Shown in pieces: positions 37,921 through 47,214 of a stretch of 64,000 nucleotides of DNA. The stretch is taken from positions 186,001-250,000 of the forward strand of contig DDKB01000017.1 in the NCBI GenBank assembly GCA_002339675.1, given 5' to 3'. Source of the stretch: Stutzerimonas stutzeri (GTDB lineage: Bacteria; Pseudomonadota; Gammaproteobacteria; Pseudomonadales; Pseudomonadaceae). The notes below the pieces were generated by a model, which worked only from the letters and a program-made list of their open reading frames with translations, was not told the DNA's origin and made no database searches. Both the position numbers and the translations under genes were made by a program. Numbering within the stretch: position 1 is the stretch's first letter; every line of letters starts with the position of its first letter.

Positions 37921-38415
37921 ATGGCCATTCTTCCCCAGCGCTTCGCCCCCGAGCAGTGCCAGGCCGTCGCCCGTGAGGTGCTGGCCGCCCACCGCGGTCG
38001 GCCGGGCGCCCTGTTGCCCATCCTGCACGACATCCAGGACCGCCTTGGCGCGGTACCGCCGGAGCTGCTGCCGCTGATCGCCGAGGATCTCAGCCTGTCG
38101 CGTGCCGAGGTGCACGGGGTGGTCAGTTTCTACCATGACTTCCGCGCCACGCCGCCGGGTCGTCAGGTGCTCAAGCTGTGTCAGGCCGAGGCCTGCCGCT
38201 CGATGGGGGTCAAGGCATTGACTGCCGAACTCGAGGAAAAGCTGGGCCTGCCGCTCGGCGAAACCCGCGAAGACGGCAGCCTCACCTTCGAGCCGGTGTA
38301 TTGCCTGGGCAATTGCGCCTGTGCCCCGAACGCCATGCTCAACGGCGAGCTGCATGGCCGCGTCGATGCCGAGGGCCTGTTGGAACTGTTGGCTGAACAG
38401 GAGGTTCGCGCATGA
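37921..38415 (+). CDS. fdsG: NAD-dependent formate dehydrogenase gamma subunit
   Basis: This 164-residue subunit is homologous to NuoE and carries a thioredoxin-like [2Fe-2S] domain with the cysteines in LCQAEACRSMG and YCLGNCACAPNA. In FdsABG enzymes it passes electrons between the Mo site and the NADH-side FMN. It is the first gene of the fds operon and overlaps fdsB by four bases (ATGA). The ATG at 37921 follows GGAGCATAGAAC. Confidence 0.93.
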   Translation: MAILPQRFAPEQCQAVAREVLAAHRGRPGALLPILHDIQDRLGAVPPELLPLIAEDLSLSRAEVHGVVSFYHDFRATPPGRQVLKLCQAEACRSMGVKALTAELEEKLGLPLGETREDGSLTFEPVYCLGNCACAPNAMLNGELHGRVDAEGLLELLAEQEVRA

Positions 38416-39983
38416 GCGAGTCCATTACCGTTTACGTTCCGCGTGATGCCACCGCGCTGAGCCTGGGTGCCGACAAGGTCGCCCGGGCCATTGCCGCCGA
38501 GGCTGCGGCCCGTGGCCTCGACGTGAAGCTGGTGCGCAATGGCTCGCGTGGGCTGTTCTGGCTCGAGCCGCTGGTCGAGGTCGCCACCGCCGCCGGCCGT
38601 GTCGCCTACGGTCCGGTCAAGGCCAAGGATGTCGCCGGATTGTTCGATGCCGGCTTCCTGACGGGCGGTGAGCATCCGCTGGGCCAGGGCCTGACCGAGG
38701 AGATCGAGTACCTCAAGCGCCAGGAACGCCTGACCTTTGCCCGCGCCGGCATCACCGACCCGCTGTCGCTTGACGATTACATCGCCCATGACGGCTATCG
38801 CGGGCTCAAGCGTGCCCTGGGCATGACGCCCGAGGCCATCGTTGCTGAAGTCACCGAATCCGGCCTGCGCGGCCGTGGCGGCGCGGCGTTTCCAACCGGC
38901 ATCAAGTGGCGCACCGTGCTCGGCTGCGAGGCGGCGCAGAAGTACATCGTCTGCAATGCCGACGAAGGCGACTCGGGTACCTTCTCCGACCGCATGGTGA
39001 TGGAAGACGACCCCTATGTGCTGATCGAAGGCATGACCATCGCCGGTCTCGCCGTCGGCGCCACCATGGGCTACATCTACCTGCGTTCGGAATACCCGCA
39101 CGCCGAGGCGGTGCTGCTCGAGGCCATCGCCCGTGCCAACGCCGCCGGCTACCTGGGCGACGATGTGCTCGGCAGCGGCAAGGCCTTCCACCTGGAGCTG
39201 CGCCGCGGCGCTGGCGCCTACATCTGTGGCGAGGAAACCGCGCTGCTGGAGAGCGTCGAAGGCAAGCGCGGCACCGTACGGCCGAAGCCGCCGCTGCCCG
39301 CCATCGAAGGCCTGTTCGGCATGCCGACGGTGATCAACAACGTGATCTCGCTGGCCTCGGTGCCGATCATCCTCGACAAGGGTGGTGCCTACTACAAGGA
39401 TTACGGCATGGGCCGCTCGCTCGGCACCCTGCCGATCCAGCTGACCGGCAACATCGCCCGTGGCGGCCTGATCGAGAAGGCCTTCGGCATCACCTTGCGC
39501 GAGCTGCTCTATGAATATGGTGGAGGTTCGGCCAGTGGCCGGCCGATCCGTGCGGTGCAGGTCGGCGGCCCGTTGGGTGCCTATCTGCCGGAGTCGCAGT
39601 TCGATACCCCGCTGGACTACGAGGCCTTCGCCGCCCTCGGTGCAGTGCTCGGTCACGGCGGCATCGTGGTGTTCGACGACACCGTCGACCTGGCCGAGAT
39701 GGCGCGCTACGCCATGGAATTCTGCGCGGTGGAATCCTGCGGCAAGTGCACGCCCTGCCGGATCGGTTCGACCCGTGGCGAGGAGCTGCTCGACCAGATC
39801 ATCGTCGCCCGCTCCGAAGGTCCGCAGCCGGGCCGTATCGAGCTGCTCAAGAGCCTCTGCGACACCATGCTCGGCGCATCGCTCTGTGCCCTCGGCGGGA
39901 TGACGCCCTACCCGGTGATGAGCGCTATCAACCACTTTCCCGAGGACTTCGGGGTGTCGAAAGACGCCGCCGAAGCCCGCTGA
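38412..39983 (+). CDS. fdsB: NAD-dependent formate dehydrogenase beta subunit
   Basis: This 523-residue subunit is homologous to NuoF: a short N-terminal thioredoxin-like [2Fe-2S]-type region, the NADH/FMN-binding GRGGAAFPTG segment (about residues 154-163), an SLBB-type middle domain, and the C-terminal [4Fe-4S] site SCGKCTPCRIG. It holds FMN and reduces NAD+. It overlaps fdsG by four bases, and fdsA follows after 15 bases with a GGAGG ribosome site. Confidence 0.94.
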   Translation: MSESITVYVPRDATALSLGADKVARAIAAEAAARGLDVKLVRNGSRGLFWLEPLVEVATAAGRVAYGPVKAKDVAGLFDAGFLTGGEHPLGQGLTEEIEYLKRQERLTFARAGITDPLSLDDYIAHDGYRGLKRALGMTPEAIVAEVTESGLRGRGGAAFPTGIKWRTVLGCEAAQKYIVCNADEGDSGTFSDRMVMEDDPYVLIEGMTIAGLAVGATMGYIYLRSEYPHAEAVLLEAIARANAAGYLGDDVLGSGKAFHLELRRGAGAYICGEETALLESVEGKRGTVRPKPPLPAIEGLFGMPTVINNVISLASVPIILDKGGAYYKDYGMGRSLGTLPIQLTGNIARGGLIEKAFGITLRELLYEYGGGSASGRPIRAVQVGGPLGAYLPESQFDTPLDYEAFAALGAVLGHGGIVVFDDTVDLAEMARYAMEFCAVESCGKCTPCRIGSTRGEELLDQIIVARSEGPQPGRIELLKSLCDTMLGASLCALGGMTPYPVMSAINHFPEDFGVSKDAAEAR

Positions 39984-39998
39984 TCCGGAGGCATAGAC

Positions 39999-42842
39999 AT
40001 GGCCCTGTATCGTGAACTCGACTACGGCACTCCCGCCCGCACCGGCGCCCCGGTAACGGTGGAAATCGACGGCACCGCCATCACCGTGCCGGCTGGCACC
40101 TCAGTCATGCGTGCTGCACAAGAGGCCGGCATTTCAGTGCCAAAACTGTGCGCCAGCGACAGCCTCGAGCCATTCGGCTCCTGCCGCCTGTGTACCGTGG
40201 AAATCGAGGGCCGCCGCGGCTATCCGGCGTCCTGCACCACCCCGGTGGAGCCGGGCATGAAAGTACGCACGCAGAGCCCCAAGCTCGCCGAACTGCGCCG
40301 CGGCACCATGGAACTGTACATCTCCGACCATCCGCTCGATTGCCTGACCTGCTCGGCCAACGGCAACTGCGAACTGCAGGACATGGCCGGCGTGGTTGGC
40401 CTGCGCGAGGTGCGCTACGACCCGGTGAAGACTCACCTGGCCGAGCCCAAGGACGAATCCAACCCCTATTTCACCTACGACCCGGCCAAGTGCATCGTCT
40501 GCAACCGCTGCGTGCGGGCCTGTGAAGAGGTGCAGGGCACCTTCGCCCTGACCATCGACGGCCGCGGCTTCGACTCGCGCGTGGCCGCCAGCCAGGACGA
40601 AAGCTTCATCGATTCCGAGTGCGTCTCCTGTGGCGCCTGCGTCAATGCCTGCCCGACCGCGACCCTGACCGAGAAGTCCCTGATCGAGATGGGCCAGGCC
40701 GAACGCAGCGTGACCACCACCTGCGCCTACTGCGGCGTCGGCTGCTCGTTCAACGCTGAGGTCAAGGGCAATGAAGTGGTGCGCATGGTGCCGAACAAGA
40801 ATGGCCATGCCAACCACGGCCATGCCTGCGTCAAGGGGCGTTTCGCCTGGGGCTACGCCACCCACCCGGACCGCATCAAGACGCCGATGATCCGCGACAG
40901 CATCAGCGAGCCCTGGCGTTCGGTGAGCTGGGACGAGGCGATCGGCTATGCCGCCCGGCGCTTCAAGGAGATCCAGGCGCAGTACGGCCGCGGCTCGGTC
41001 GGCGGCCTGACCTCCTCGCGCTGCACCAACGAGGAAACCTATCTGGTACAGAAGCTGGTGCGCGCCGCCTTTGGCAACAACAACGTCGATACCTGCGCGC
41101 GGGTCTGCCATTCGCCGACCGGCTACGGCCTCAAGGTCACCCTCGGCGAGTCCGCCGGTACCCAGGATTTCGATTCGGTGCTGGCCGCCGACGTGGTGCT
41201 GGTGATCGGCGCCAACCCCACCGACGGCCACCCGGTGTTCGGCTCGCAGCTCAAGCGTCGCCTGCGCGAAGGCGCCAGGCTGATCGTCGCCGATCCGCGC
41301 GGCATCGACCTGGTACGCAGCCCGCACATCAAGGCTGAGCACCACCTGCAACTGCGTCCGGGCAGCAACGTCGCGCTGCTCAACAGCTTGGGGCATGTCA
41401 TCGCCACCGAGGGCCTGATCAACGAAGCCTTCGTCGCCGAGCGCTGCGAGGCCGAGGCCTTCGAGCAATGGCGCGCCTTTGTCAGCGAAGCGCGCAACAG
41501 CCCCGAGGCCATGCAGGAGCTGACCGGCGTGCCGGCCGCTTCGGTGCGCGCCGCCGCCCGGCTGTACGCCACCGGCGGTAACGCCGCGATCTACTACGGC
41601 CTGGGCGTCACCGAGCACAGCCAGGGTTCGTCCACCGTCATGGCGATCGCCAACCTGGCCATGGCCACCGGCAACATCGGCCGTCCGGGCGTCGGGGTGA
41701 ACCCGTTGCGCGGGCAGAACAACGTACAGGGCTCCTGCGACATGGGCTCCTTCCCCCACGAGCTGCCGGGTTACCGCCACGTCTCCGACCCGGTGGTGCG
41801 GCCGCAGTTCGAGGCCGCCTGGGGCGTGACGTTGCTCGACGAGCCGGGCCTGCGAATTCCCAACATGCTCGCCGCGGCGCACGCCGGCACCTTCAAGGGC
41901 CTCTACGTACAGGGCGAGGACCCGGCGCAGTCCGACCCGGACACCCTGCACGTCACCGATGCGCTCAAGGCCATGGAGTGCGTGGTGGTGCAGGACCTGT
42001 TCCTCAACGAAACCGCCAAGTACGCCCATGTATTCCTCCCCGGTGCGTCCTTCCTGGAGAAGAACGGCACCTTCACCAATGCCGAGCGGCGCATCTCGCC
42101 GGTGCGCAAGGTGATGCCGGCGCTGGCCGGCAAGGAAGACTGGGAAGTGACCGTGGCGCTGTCCAATGCCCTCGGCTACCCGATGAACTACACCCATCCG
42201 TCGCAGATCATGGACGAGATCGCCAGCCTGACGCCGACCTTCACCGGCGTCAGCTACGCCAAGCTCGACCGCATGGGCAGTATCCAGTGGCCGTGCAACG
42301 ACGAGGCGCCGGAAGGCACGCCAATCATGCACGAGGACGCGTTCGTGCGCGGCAAGGGTCGCTTCATGGTCACCGAGTTCATCCCGACCGAGGAGCGCAC
42401 CTCGCGCAAGCGTCCGCTGGTACTGACCACCGGCCGGATTCTGTCGCAGTACAACGTCGGCGCGCAGACCCGGCGCACCGCGAACAAGGCCTGGCACGCC
42501 GAGGACATCCTCGAGCTGCACCCGGTGGACGCCGAGGATCGCGGCATCAAGGACGGCGACTGGGTCGGCATCAACAGCCGCGCTGGTGAGACAGTGATGC
42601 GCGCAAAGGTCACCGAACGGATGCAGCCAGGCGTGGTGTACACCACCTTCCACCACCCGGAATCGGGTGCCAACGTGATCACCACCGACAACTCCGACTG
42701 GGCCACCAACTGTCCGGAGTACAAGGTCACCGCGGTGCAGGTGCACAAGGTCGAGACGCCGTCGCAATGGCAGCAGGCGTTCGAGGCCTTCACCCGCGAG
42801 CAGGTCGAGTTCCTGCCGCGCATCCAGGTCACCCAGCTGTAA
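39999..42842 (+). CDS. fdsA: NAD-dependent formate dehydrogenase alpha (catalytic, molybdenum) subunit
   Basis: This 947-residue subunit oxidises formate to CO2. Reading in order: an N-terminal [2Fe-2S] ferredoxin domain (CASDSLEPFGSCRLC), a His/Cys [4Fe-4S] site (HPLDCLTCSANGNC), two [4Fe-4S] motifs (CIVCNRCVRAC, CVSCGACVNACPTA), the further [4Fe-4S] site CAYCGVGC, and the bis-molybdopterin guanine dinucleotide domain. The Mo ligand is Cys370 in CARVCHSPTG, not selenocysteine. No Tat leader is present, so the enzyme is cytoplasmic, as for FdsABG complexes. The whole length is intact. Confidence 0.95.
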   Translation: MALYRELDYGTPARTGAPVTVEIDGTAITVPAGTSVMRAAQEAGISVPKLCASDSLEPFGSCRLCTVEIEGRRGYPASCTTPVEPGMKVRTQSPKLAELRRGTMELYISDHPLDCLTCSANGNCELQDMAGVVGLREVRYDPVKTHLAEPKDESNPYFTYDPAKCIVCNRCVRACEEVQGTFALTIDGRGFDSRVAASQDESFIDSECVSCGACVNACPTATLTEKSLIEMGQAERSVTTTCAYCGVGCSFNAEVKGNEVVRMVPNKNGHANHGHACVKGRFAWGYATHPDRIKTPMIRDSISEPWRSVSWDEAIGYAARRFKEIQAQYGRGSVGGLTSSRCTNEETYLVQKLVRAAFGNNNVDTCARVCHSPTGYGLKVTLGESAGTQDFDSVLAADVVLVIGANPTDGHPVFGSQLKRRLREGARLIVADPRGIDLVRSPHIKAEHHLQLRPGSNVALLNSLGHVIATEGLINEAFVAERCEAEAFEQWRAFVSEARNSPEAMQELTGVPAASVRAAARLYATGGNAAIYYGLGVTEHSQGSSTVMAIANLAMATGNIGRPGVGVNPLRGQNNVQGSCDMGSFPHELPGYRHVSDPVVRPQFEAAWGVTLLDEPGLRIPNMLAAAHAGTFKGLYVQGEDPAQSDPDTLHVTDALKAMECVVVQDLFLNETAKYAHVFLPGASFLEKNGTFTNAERRISPVRKVMPALAGKEDWEVTVALSNALGYPMNYTHPSQIMDEIASLTPTFTGVSYAKLDRMGSIQWPCNDEAPEGTPIMHEDAFVRGKGRFMVTEFIPTEERTSRKRPLVLTTGRILSQYNVGAQTRRTANKAWHAEDILELHPVDAEDRGIKDGDWVGINSRAGETVMRAKVTERMQPGVVYTTFHHPESGANVITTDNSDWATNCPEYKVTAVQVHKVETPSQWQQAFEAFTREQVEFLPRIQVTQL

Positions 42843-42850
42843 ACCCCAGC

Positions 42851-42871
42851 GGCGGGCCGTTGCGGCCCGCC
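42851..42871 (+). other. Intercistronic hairpin between fdsA and fdsD
   Basis: GGCGGGCC-GTTGC-GGCCCGCC is a perfect 8-bp stem eight bases after the fdsA stop, without an immediate T run. It may lower expression or change mRNA stability for the downstream fdsD and fdhD rather than stop transcription. Confidence 0.6.
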
Positions 42872-42911
42872 GATGGCTCCTGTTTTCTCTTCAGCGCATC
42901 GAGGTGTGCAG

Positions 42912-43157
42912 ATGGGCATGAATGCCACGCAACTGATCAAGATGGCCAACCAGATCGGCGCCTTCTTCGCCTCCCAACCCGACCCCACCCAGGCGCGCAG
43001 CGATTTCGCCCTGCATCTCAAACGCCAATGGGACCCGCAGATGCGCCGGGCGCTCTACGCCCACCTGGATGACACCGCGGGCGAAGGGCTGAATCCATTC
43101 GTATTGGAGGCGATGACCGGGCTGCGTGAGCAGATCGAACCGCAGATGGCGGCTTGA
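42912..43157 (+). CDS. fdsD: Formate dehydrogenase delta subunit
   Basis: This 81-residue protein (MGMNATQLIKMANQIGAFFA start, RALYAHLD and EAMTGLREQ segments) matches the small FdsD subunit of soluble formate dehydrogenases. FdsD is needed for assembly or stability of the active enzyme. The ATG at 42912 has a weak ribosome site (GTGCAG). It lies downstream of the intercistronic hairpin. Confidence 0.88.
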   Translation: MGMNATQLIKMANQIGAFFASQPDPTQARSDFALHLKRQWDPQMRRALYAHLDDTAGEGLNPFVLEAMTGLREQIEPQMAA

Positions 43158-43198
43158 GTCGAATATCCTTACAGCACGACTGCAAGGAAATCACCGAT

Positions 43199-44044
43199 AT
43201 GCCTCGTCCTGCGCCTCTTACCGCCGTTGCGGCTATCGCAAGCTCAGCGCCGGACGCCTATACCTATGCCGAGCTGGATGGCGCTGAGAATACGGGGGCC
43301 GCGGTATTGGCCGAGGAGTGCGCCCTGGCCATTGCCTACAACGGCATCAGTCATGCAGTGATGATGGTTTCGCCCAGTGCGCTGGAAGACTTCGTCGTCG
43401 GCTTCAGCCTGAGCGGCGAGCTGGTCGGCAGTATCGACGAGATCTACGACATCCAGCTCAGCCGTCGCGGCGAGGCGTTCAGTGCCGAGGTAGAGATCGG
43501 CAATCGCGCCTTCTGGGCACTCAAGCAACAGCGCCGCAATCTGGCTGGTACCAGCGGATGTGGCCTGTGCGGCGTTGAGGCGATCGACCAGGCGCTGCCG
43601 CAGTTGACCTCCCTCGCGCCCAGTCCCTTACCGCCGGCCGCCCACCTGCATGAGCTGCGTGAGCGGATCAACGATGCGCAGCGCCTGGCGCGGCAGAGCG
43701 GTGCGTTGCATGCCGCGCTGTTCGTCGACGAGCACGGCGAGATCGTGCTGTGCCGAGAAGATATCGGCCGGCATAACGCGCTGGACAAGCTGATCGGCGC
43801 GCTACGCCGCGAGGGTCGCGACGGCCAGCGGGGCTTCGCCGTGGTCACCAGCCGTTGCAGCCTGGAGCTGATCCACAAGGCCGTGCGTGCCGGGTTGTCC
43901 ACGCTGGTCAGCCTGTCGGCACCGACCGACCTCTGTGTGCGCTGGGCGCGGCAGCATCGGCTCAATCTGATCCACTTGCCGCACCACAGCGCGCCGCGGG
44001 TCTACAGCCCGGCCCTTACGCCCGAGCGAGCGCACCCCCGCTAG
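43199..44044 (+). CDS. fdhD: Formate dehydrogenase accessory sulfurtransferase FdhD
   Basis: This 281-residue protein transfers sulfur to the molybdenum cofactor of formate dehydrogenase (FdhD/FdsC family). The CXXC loop is seen as Cys121 and Cys124 in GTSGCGLCG, and the fold core FVVGFSLSGELV and REDIGRHNALDKLIG is conserved. ATG 43199 (preceded by AAGGAAA) is preferred; a TTG at 43154 overlapping fdsD would add an unsupported 15-residue leader. It is the last gene of the operon. Confidence 0.92.
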   Translation: MPRPAPLTAVAAIASSAPDAYTYAELDGAENTGAAVLAEECALAIAYNGISHAVMMVSPSALEDFVVGFSLSGELVGSIDEIYDIQLSRRGEAFSAEVEIGNRAFWALKQQRRNLAGTSGCGLCGVEAIDQALPQLTSLAPSPLPPAAHLHELRERINDAQRLARQSGALHAALFVDEHGEIVLCREDIGRHNALDKLIGALRREGRDGQRGFAVVTSRCSLELIHKAVRAGLSTLVSLSAPTDLCVRWARQHRLNLIHLPHHSAPRVYSPALTPERAHPR

Positions 44045-44122
44045 CACTCGACCCGGCTTGCCCGCCGCCGGGTATTCGCGAACGGCTCTGCAGATCCTGG
44101 CGCACACCGATACGGTGGGCGC

Positions 44123-46228
44123 TCAGCCGTCCTTCGGGGCCAGCATGCCGCGGATGCGGCTCGCCAACAGCTCGATGGCGAACGGCTTGCTGATCAGGTC
44201 CATGCCGCTGTCGAGAAAGCCGCTGCTGGCGGCCTGTTCGGCGTAGCCGGTCATGAACAGCACGCGCAGGCCGGGGCGCAGCTGGCGCGCGACGTCGGCC
44301 AGCTGACGACCGTTCATGCCCGGCAGGCCGACGTCGGAGATGAGCAGATCCAATGGCTCGCCGCCCTGCAGGATGGCCACCGCCGCGTTGGCCTCGGCGG
44401 CTTCCAGGGCGCGGTAGCCAAGCATGTCCAGCACGTCCATGACCAGCATGCGCACCGCGGCGTCGTCCTCGACCACCAGCACGCGCTCGCCCTGCCGCGC
44501 GGGCGGCACCTGGTCGTTGGGCGCGGGCAGGTCGACCTGGACCGGCGCGTCGCGGTGCGCCGGCAGGTAGAGGGTGACCTCGGTGCCCTGGCCGGGCTCG
44601 CTGCGGATCTGTACATGGCCGCCGGCCTGGCGGGCGAAGCCATAGATCATCGACAGCCCGAGGCCGGTGCCCTGGCCGATGGGCTTGGTGGTGAAGAACG
44701 GCTCGAACGCGGCGGCCAGGACCTTGGCCGTCATGCCGCAACCGCTGTCGATCACGCTGAGGCTGACGTAGCGTCCTGGCGCCAGGTCGCCGATTTCGCC
44801 CGCCTGCTGCAGCACCACGTTGGCCGTGGCGATATACAGGCTGCCGCCGTCAGGCATGGCGTCGCGGGCGTTGATGACCAGGTTGAGCAGCGCACTTTCC
44901 AGCTGGTTGTCGTCGCTGTGGGCCGGCCACAGGTCTGGCTGCAGCTGGGCGTCGACCAGGATGTGGCTGCCCAGGGTGCGCACCATCAGGTCGCGCATGG
45001 AGTCGACCAGGGCGTTGATGTCCACGCGCTTGAGGTTCAGCGGCTGGCGGCGGGCAAAGGCCAGCAGCCGGTGGGTGAGCGCCGCCGCGCGGTTGGCCGA
45101 GGACATCGCCGCATCGATGAAACGCCCGGTTTCGGCGTGCCGGCCGGTGCGCAGGTAGCGCTGGATCAGGTCCAGGCCGCCGATGATGCCGGTGAGCATG
45201 TTGTTGAAGTCGTGGGCGATGCCGCCGGTGAGCTGACCCACCGCTTCCATTTTCTGCGCCTGGCGCAGCGCCTCCTGGGCCTGCTCGCGGCTGGCCATTT
45301 CCTTGAGCAGGCGCTCGTAGACCTCGGCCAGCGCCTCGGTGCGCTCCTGCACGCGGCTCTCCAGCGTCTCGTTGAGCTCGCGCAGCGCCTGCTCGGCGCG
45401 CCAGCGCTCCGTGACGTCCTGCGCCAGCACGAAGAAACCCTGCACCTTGCCGGTGTCGTCGCGGCGAGGCAGGTAGTGCATCCAGGTCTGGCGCGGCTGG
45501 CCGTCCTGGTGCGGCATGGCGGCCTCGAAGATGATCTCCTGGCCGGCGAGCGCGGCCTGGATTTCCCCGCGGCGGGCCTCGTAGGCCGCCTGGCCCACCA
45601 CCTCGGCCAAATGCTTGCCGTACAGCGACTCGGGCGTCTGGCCGAACCAGTGCTCGTAGTGGCGGTTGTTGAAGCGGTAGCGCTCGTTGCTGTCGACGTA
45701 GCCGATCAGCACCGGCAGCGCATCGGTGATCATGCGGATGTCCGCTTCGTTGCGGCGCAGCGCCTGCTCCTCGCTATAGCGCAGGCAGAGCAGCTGGCCG
45801 GCGATCGTCGTGCCGTCACGGATCGGACTGAGGGCCAGGTCGAACCAGACGGCCGGCTTGTCCGCGGTACCCTCGGCGGTGATGCGGTGGTGACGCAGCA
45901 GACAGGCCTGCTGCGGATCGGCGTGCCGGCGTGCTTCGGTCAGGCGTGGCCAGATCGCGGCCCAGGTCGCGTCGACCGGCTGCCCCAGGGCGCCGGGATG
46001 GTGGGACCCGATCAAGGTGGCGTGGGCGTCGTTGTACAGCTGCAGGCCCTCGTCGCCCCAGAGCACACACATGGGCAGCGGCGCGTCGAGCAGAGTGTCG
46101 AGCAAAGTGGTCAGGCGCGCCGGCCAGTCCCCGATCGGGCCGAGAGCGGTCGAGCGCCAGTCATGCTCGCGGATGCGCCGGCTCATCTCGCTGCTGCCGG
46201 TTGGCCAGGGCCCTGGGTCTGCTGCCAT
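44123..46228 (-). CDS. PAS-containing hybrid sensor kinase/response regulator
   Basis: This 701-residue cytoplasmic kinase has two PAS-like sensory segments (about 60-190 and 190-325; YVDSNERYRFNNRHYEHWFG in the second), a coiled linker, a HisKA site with GGIAHDFNNMLTGIIGGLD (phospho-His in AHDFNN), an ATPase domain (NARDAMPDGG; GTGLGLSMI) and a C-terminal receiver domain with the acceptor Asp in LLISDVGLPGMNG. No membrane helix was seen. ATG 46228 follows AAGGA. The signal and output are unknown. It faces fdhD tail-to-tail. Confidence 0.9.
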   Translation of the reverse strand: MAADPGPWPTGSSEMSRRIREHDWRSTALGPIGDWPARLTTLLDTLLDAPLPMCVLWGDEGLQLYNDAHATLIGSHHPGALGQPVDATWAAIWPRLTEARRHADPQQACLLRHHRITAEGTADKPAVWFDLALSPIRDGTTIAGQLLCLRYSEEQALRRNEADIRMITDALPVLIGYVDSNERYRFNNRHYEHWFGQTPESLYGKHLAEVVGQAAYEARRGEIQAALAGQEIIFEAAMPHQDGQPRQTWMHYLPRRDDTGKVQGFFVLAQDVTERWRAEQALRELNETLESRVQERTEALAEVYERLLKEMASREQAQEALRQAQKMEAVGQLTGGIAHDFNNMLTGIIGGLDLIQRYLRTGRHAETGRFIDAAMSSANRAAALTHRLLAFARRQPLNLKRVDINALVDSMRDLMVRTLGSHILVDAQLQPDLWPAHSDDNQLESALLNLVINARDAMPDGGSLYIATANVVLQQAGEIGDLAPGRYVSLSVIDSGCGMTAKVLAAAFEPFFTTKPIGQGTGLGLSMIYGFARQAGGHVQIRSEPGQGTEVTLYLPAHRDAPVQVDLPAPNDQVPPARQGERVLVVEDDAAVRMLVMDVLDMLGYRALEAAEANAAVAILQGGEPLDLLISDVGLPGMNGRQLADVARQLRPGLRVLFMTGYAEQAASSGFLDSGMDLISKPFAIELLASRIRGMLAPKDG

Positions 46229-46412
46229 TCGCTCATCCTTCGCTGCGCATCGCCCTCGGCGGGCCTCGCGCTGGTGCGGCATCGGTTGCCTGGGGTGGCG
46301 CCGCCGGGGCTGGGCCACGTTTCTTGTCATGGAGGCCGCCGGCGGCAGCGCGGCGGCCCTGTGAAGCAAAGGCGACAGCCGCGGCCGTCGCGTTAACCGT
46401 CCCCTGACGCGG

Positions 46413-47093
46413 TCACACCGGGACGCCCTGCAGGTTGTCGATCAGCGCCCGGTAGTCATCCACGGCGGCGAATTCTTCGGTGTCCTTCCGGCCGCGCCGG
46501 CTGTCCGGCTCGCGGACGGCCAGCAGGTGGGCGACGCCGAAGTCCCGCGCGCTGCGCAGCACTGGCAGGCTGTCGTCGATGAACAGCGATGTTGCCGGAT
46601 CGAAAGCCAGGTCGGCCTTCAGGGCATACCAGAACTGGGCGTGCTCCTTGGGGAAACCGTAGTCGTGGGAGCTGATCAGACGATCGAACCAGGGCGCCAG
46701 TTCGATGCGCTCGAGCTTCAGCGACAACGAGTCGCGGTGGGCGTTGGTGATCAGCACCACGCGCTTGCCCGCGGCGCGCAGGGCGGCGAGGAATTCGTCG
46801 GCCGCCGGGCGCAGGGCGATCAGTTCGGCGATCTCGCGCTTCATCTCGCGAATCGGCAGGTTCAGCTCGCGGGTCCAGAAGTCCAGGCAGTACCAGCTCA
46901 GCGTGCCGGCGTGCGCGTTGAACAGCGGCGCCAGCTCCAGCTCGGCCATGGCGCGGCTGATGCCGTGCCGCTCCGCGTAACGCTGGGGCAGCAGCTCGAG
47001 CCAGAAATGATTGTCGAAATGCAGATCCAGCAGGGTGCCGTCCATGTCCAGCAGGACGGTGTCGATCTCGGACCAGGGCAGTGAGGCGATCAT
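46413..47093 (-). CDS. yrfG: HAD-type GMP/IMP nucleotidase YrfG
   Basis: This 226-residue HAD phosphatase has motif I LLDMDGTLLDL (residues about 14-24, nucleophile Asp), motif II ITNAH, motif III Lys in GFPKEHAQF and motif IV FIDDSLPVL. E. coli YrfG dephosphorylates GMP and IMP. It is divergent from nudE, the arrangement known in Pseudomonas. The ATG 47093 was chosen by family alignment; the upstream in-frame extension overlaps the nudE promoter. Confidence 0.88.
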   Translation of the reverse strand: MIASLPWSEIDTVLLDMDGTLLDLHFDNHFWLELLPQRYAERHGISRAMAELELAPLFNAHAGTLSWYCLDFWTRELNLPIREMKREIAELIALRPAADEFLAALRAAGKRVVLITNAHRDSLSLKLERIELAPWFDRLISSHDYGFPKEHAQFWYALKADLAFDPATSLFIDDSLPVLRSARDFGVAHLLAVREPDSRRGRKDTEEFAAVDDYRALIDNLQGVPV

Positions 47094-47214
47094 GGCGGGC
47101 TCTTGTTCGGCAGTGGACGCAATGGTGCGACAGCGGTCGGCCCGATGCAAAGCGTGCGCGGCGATCGGGAAAAGCCGGGTTATCATGCCGGCTCGCGTCT
47201 CAAGGATATCCCCC

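Noticed and set aside
40134..42767. Long antisense frame of 877 residues opposite fdsA
   Set aside because: Shadow frame of a high-GC gene with a certain product on the other strand.
44051..44073. ACCCGGC...GCCGGGT hairpin between fdhD and the hybrid kinase
   Set aside because: Possible hairpin but short, with a large loop and no T run; not listed as a terminator.
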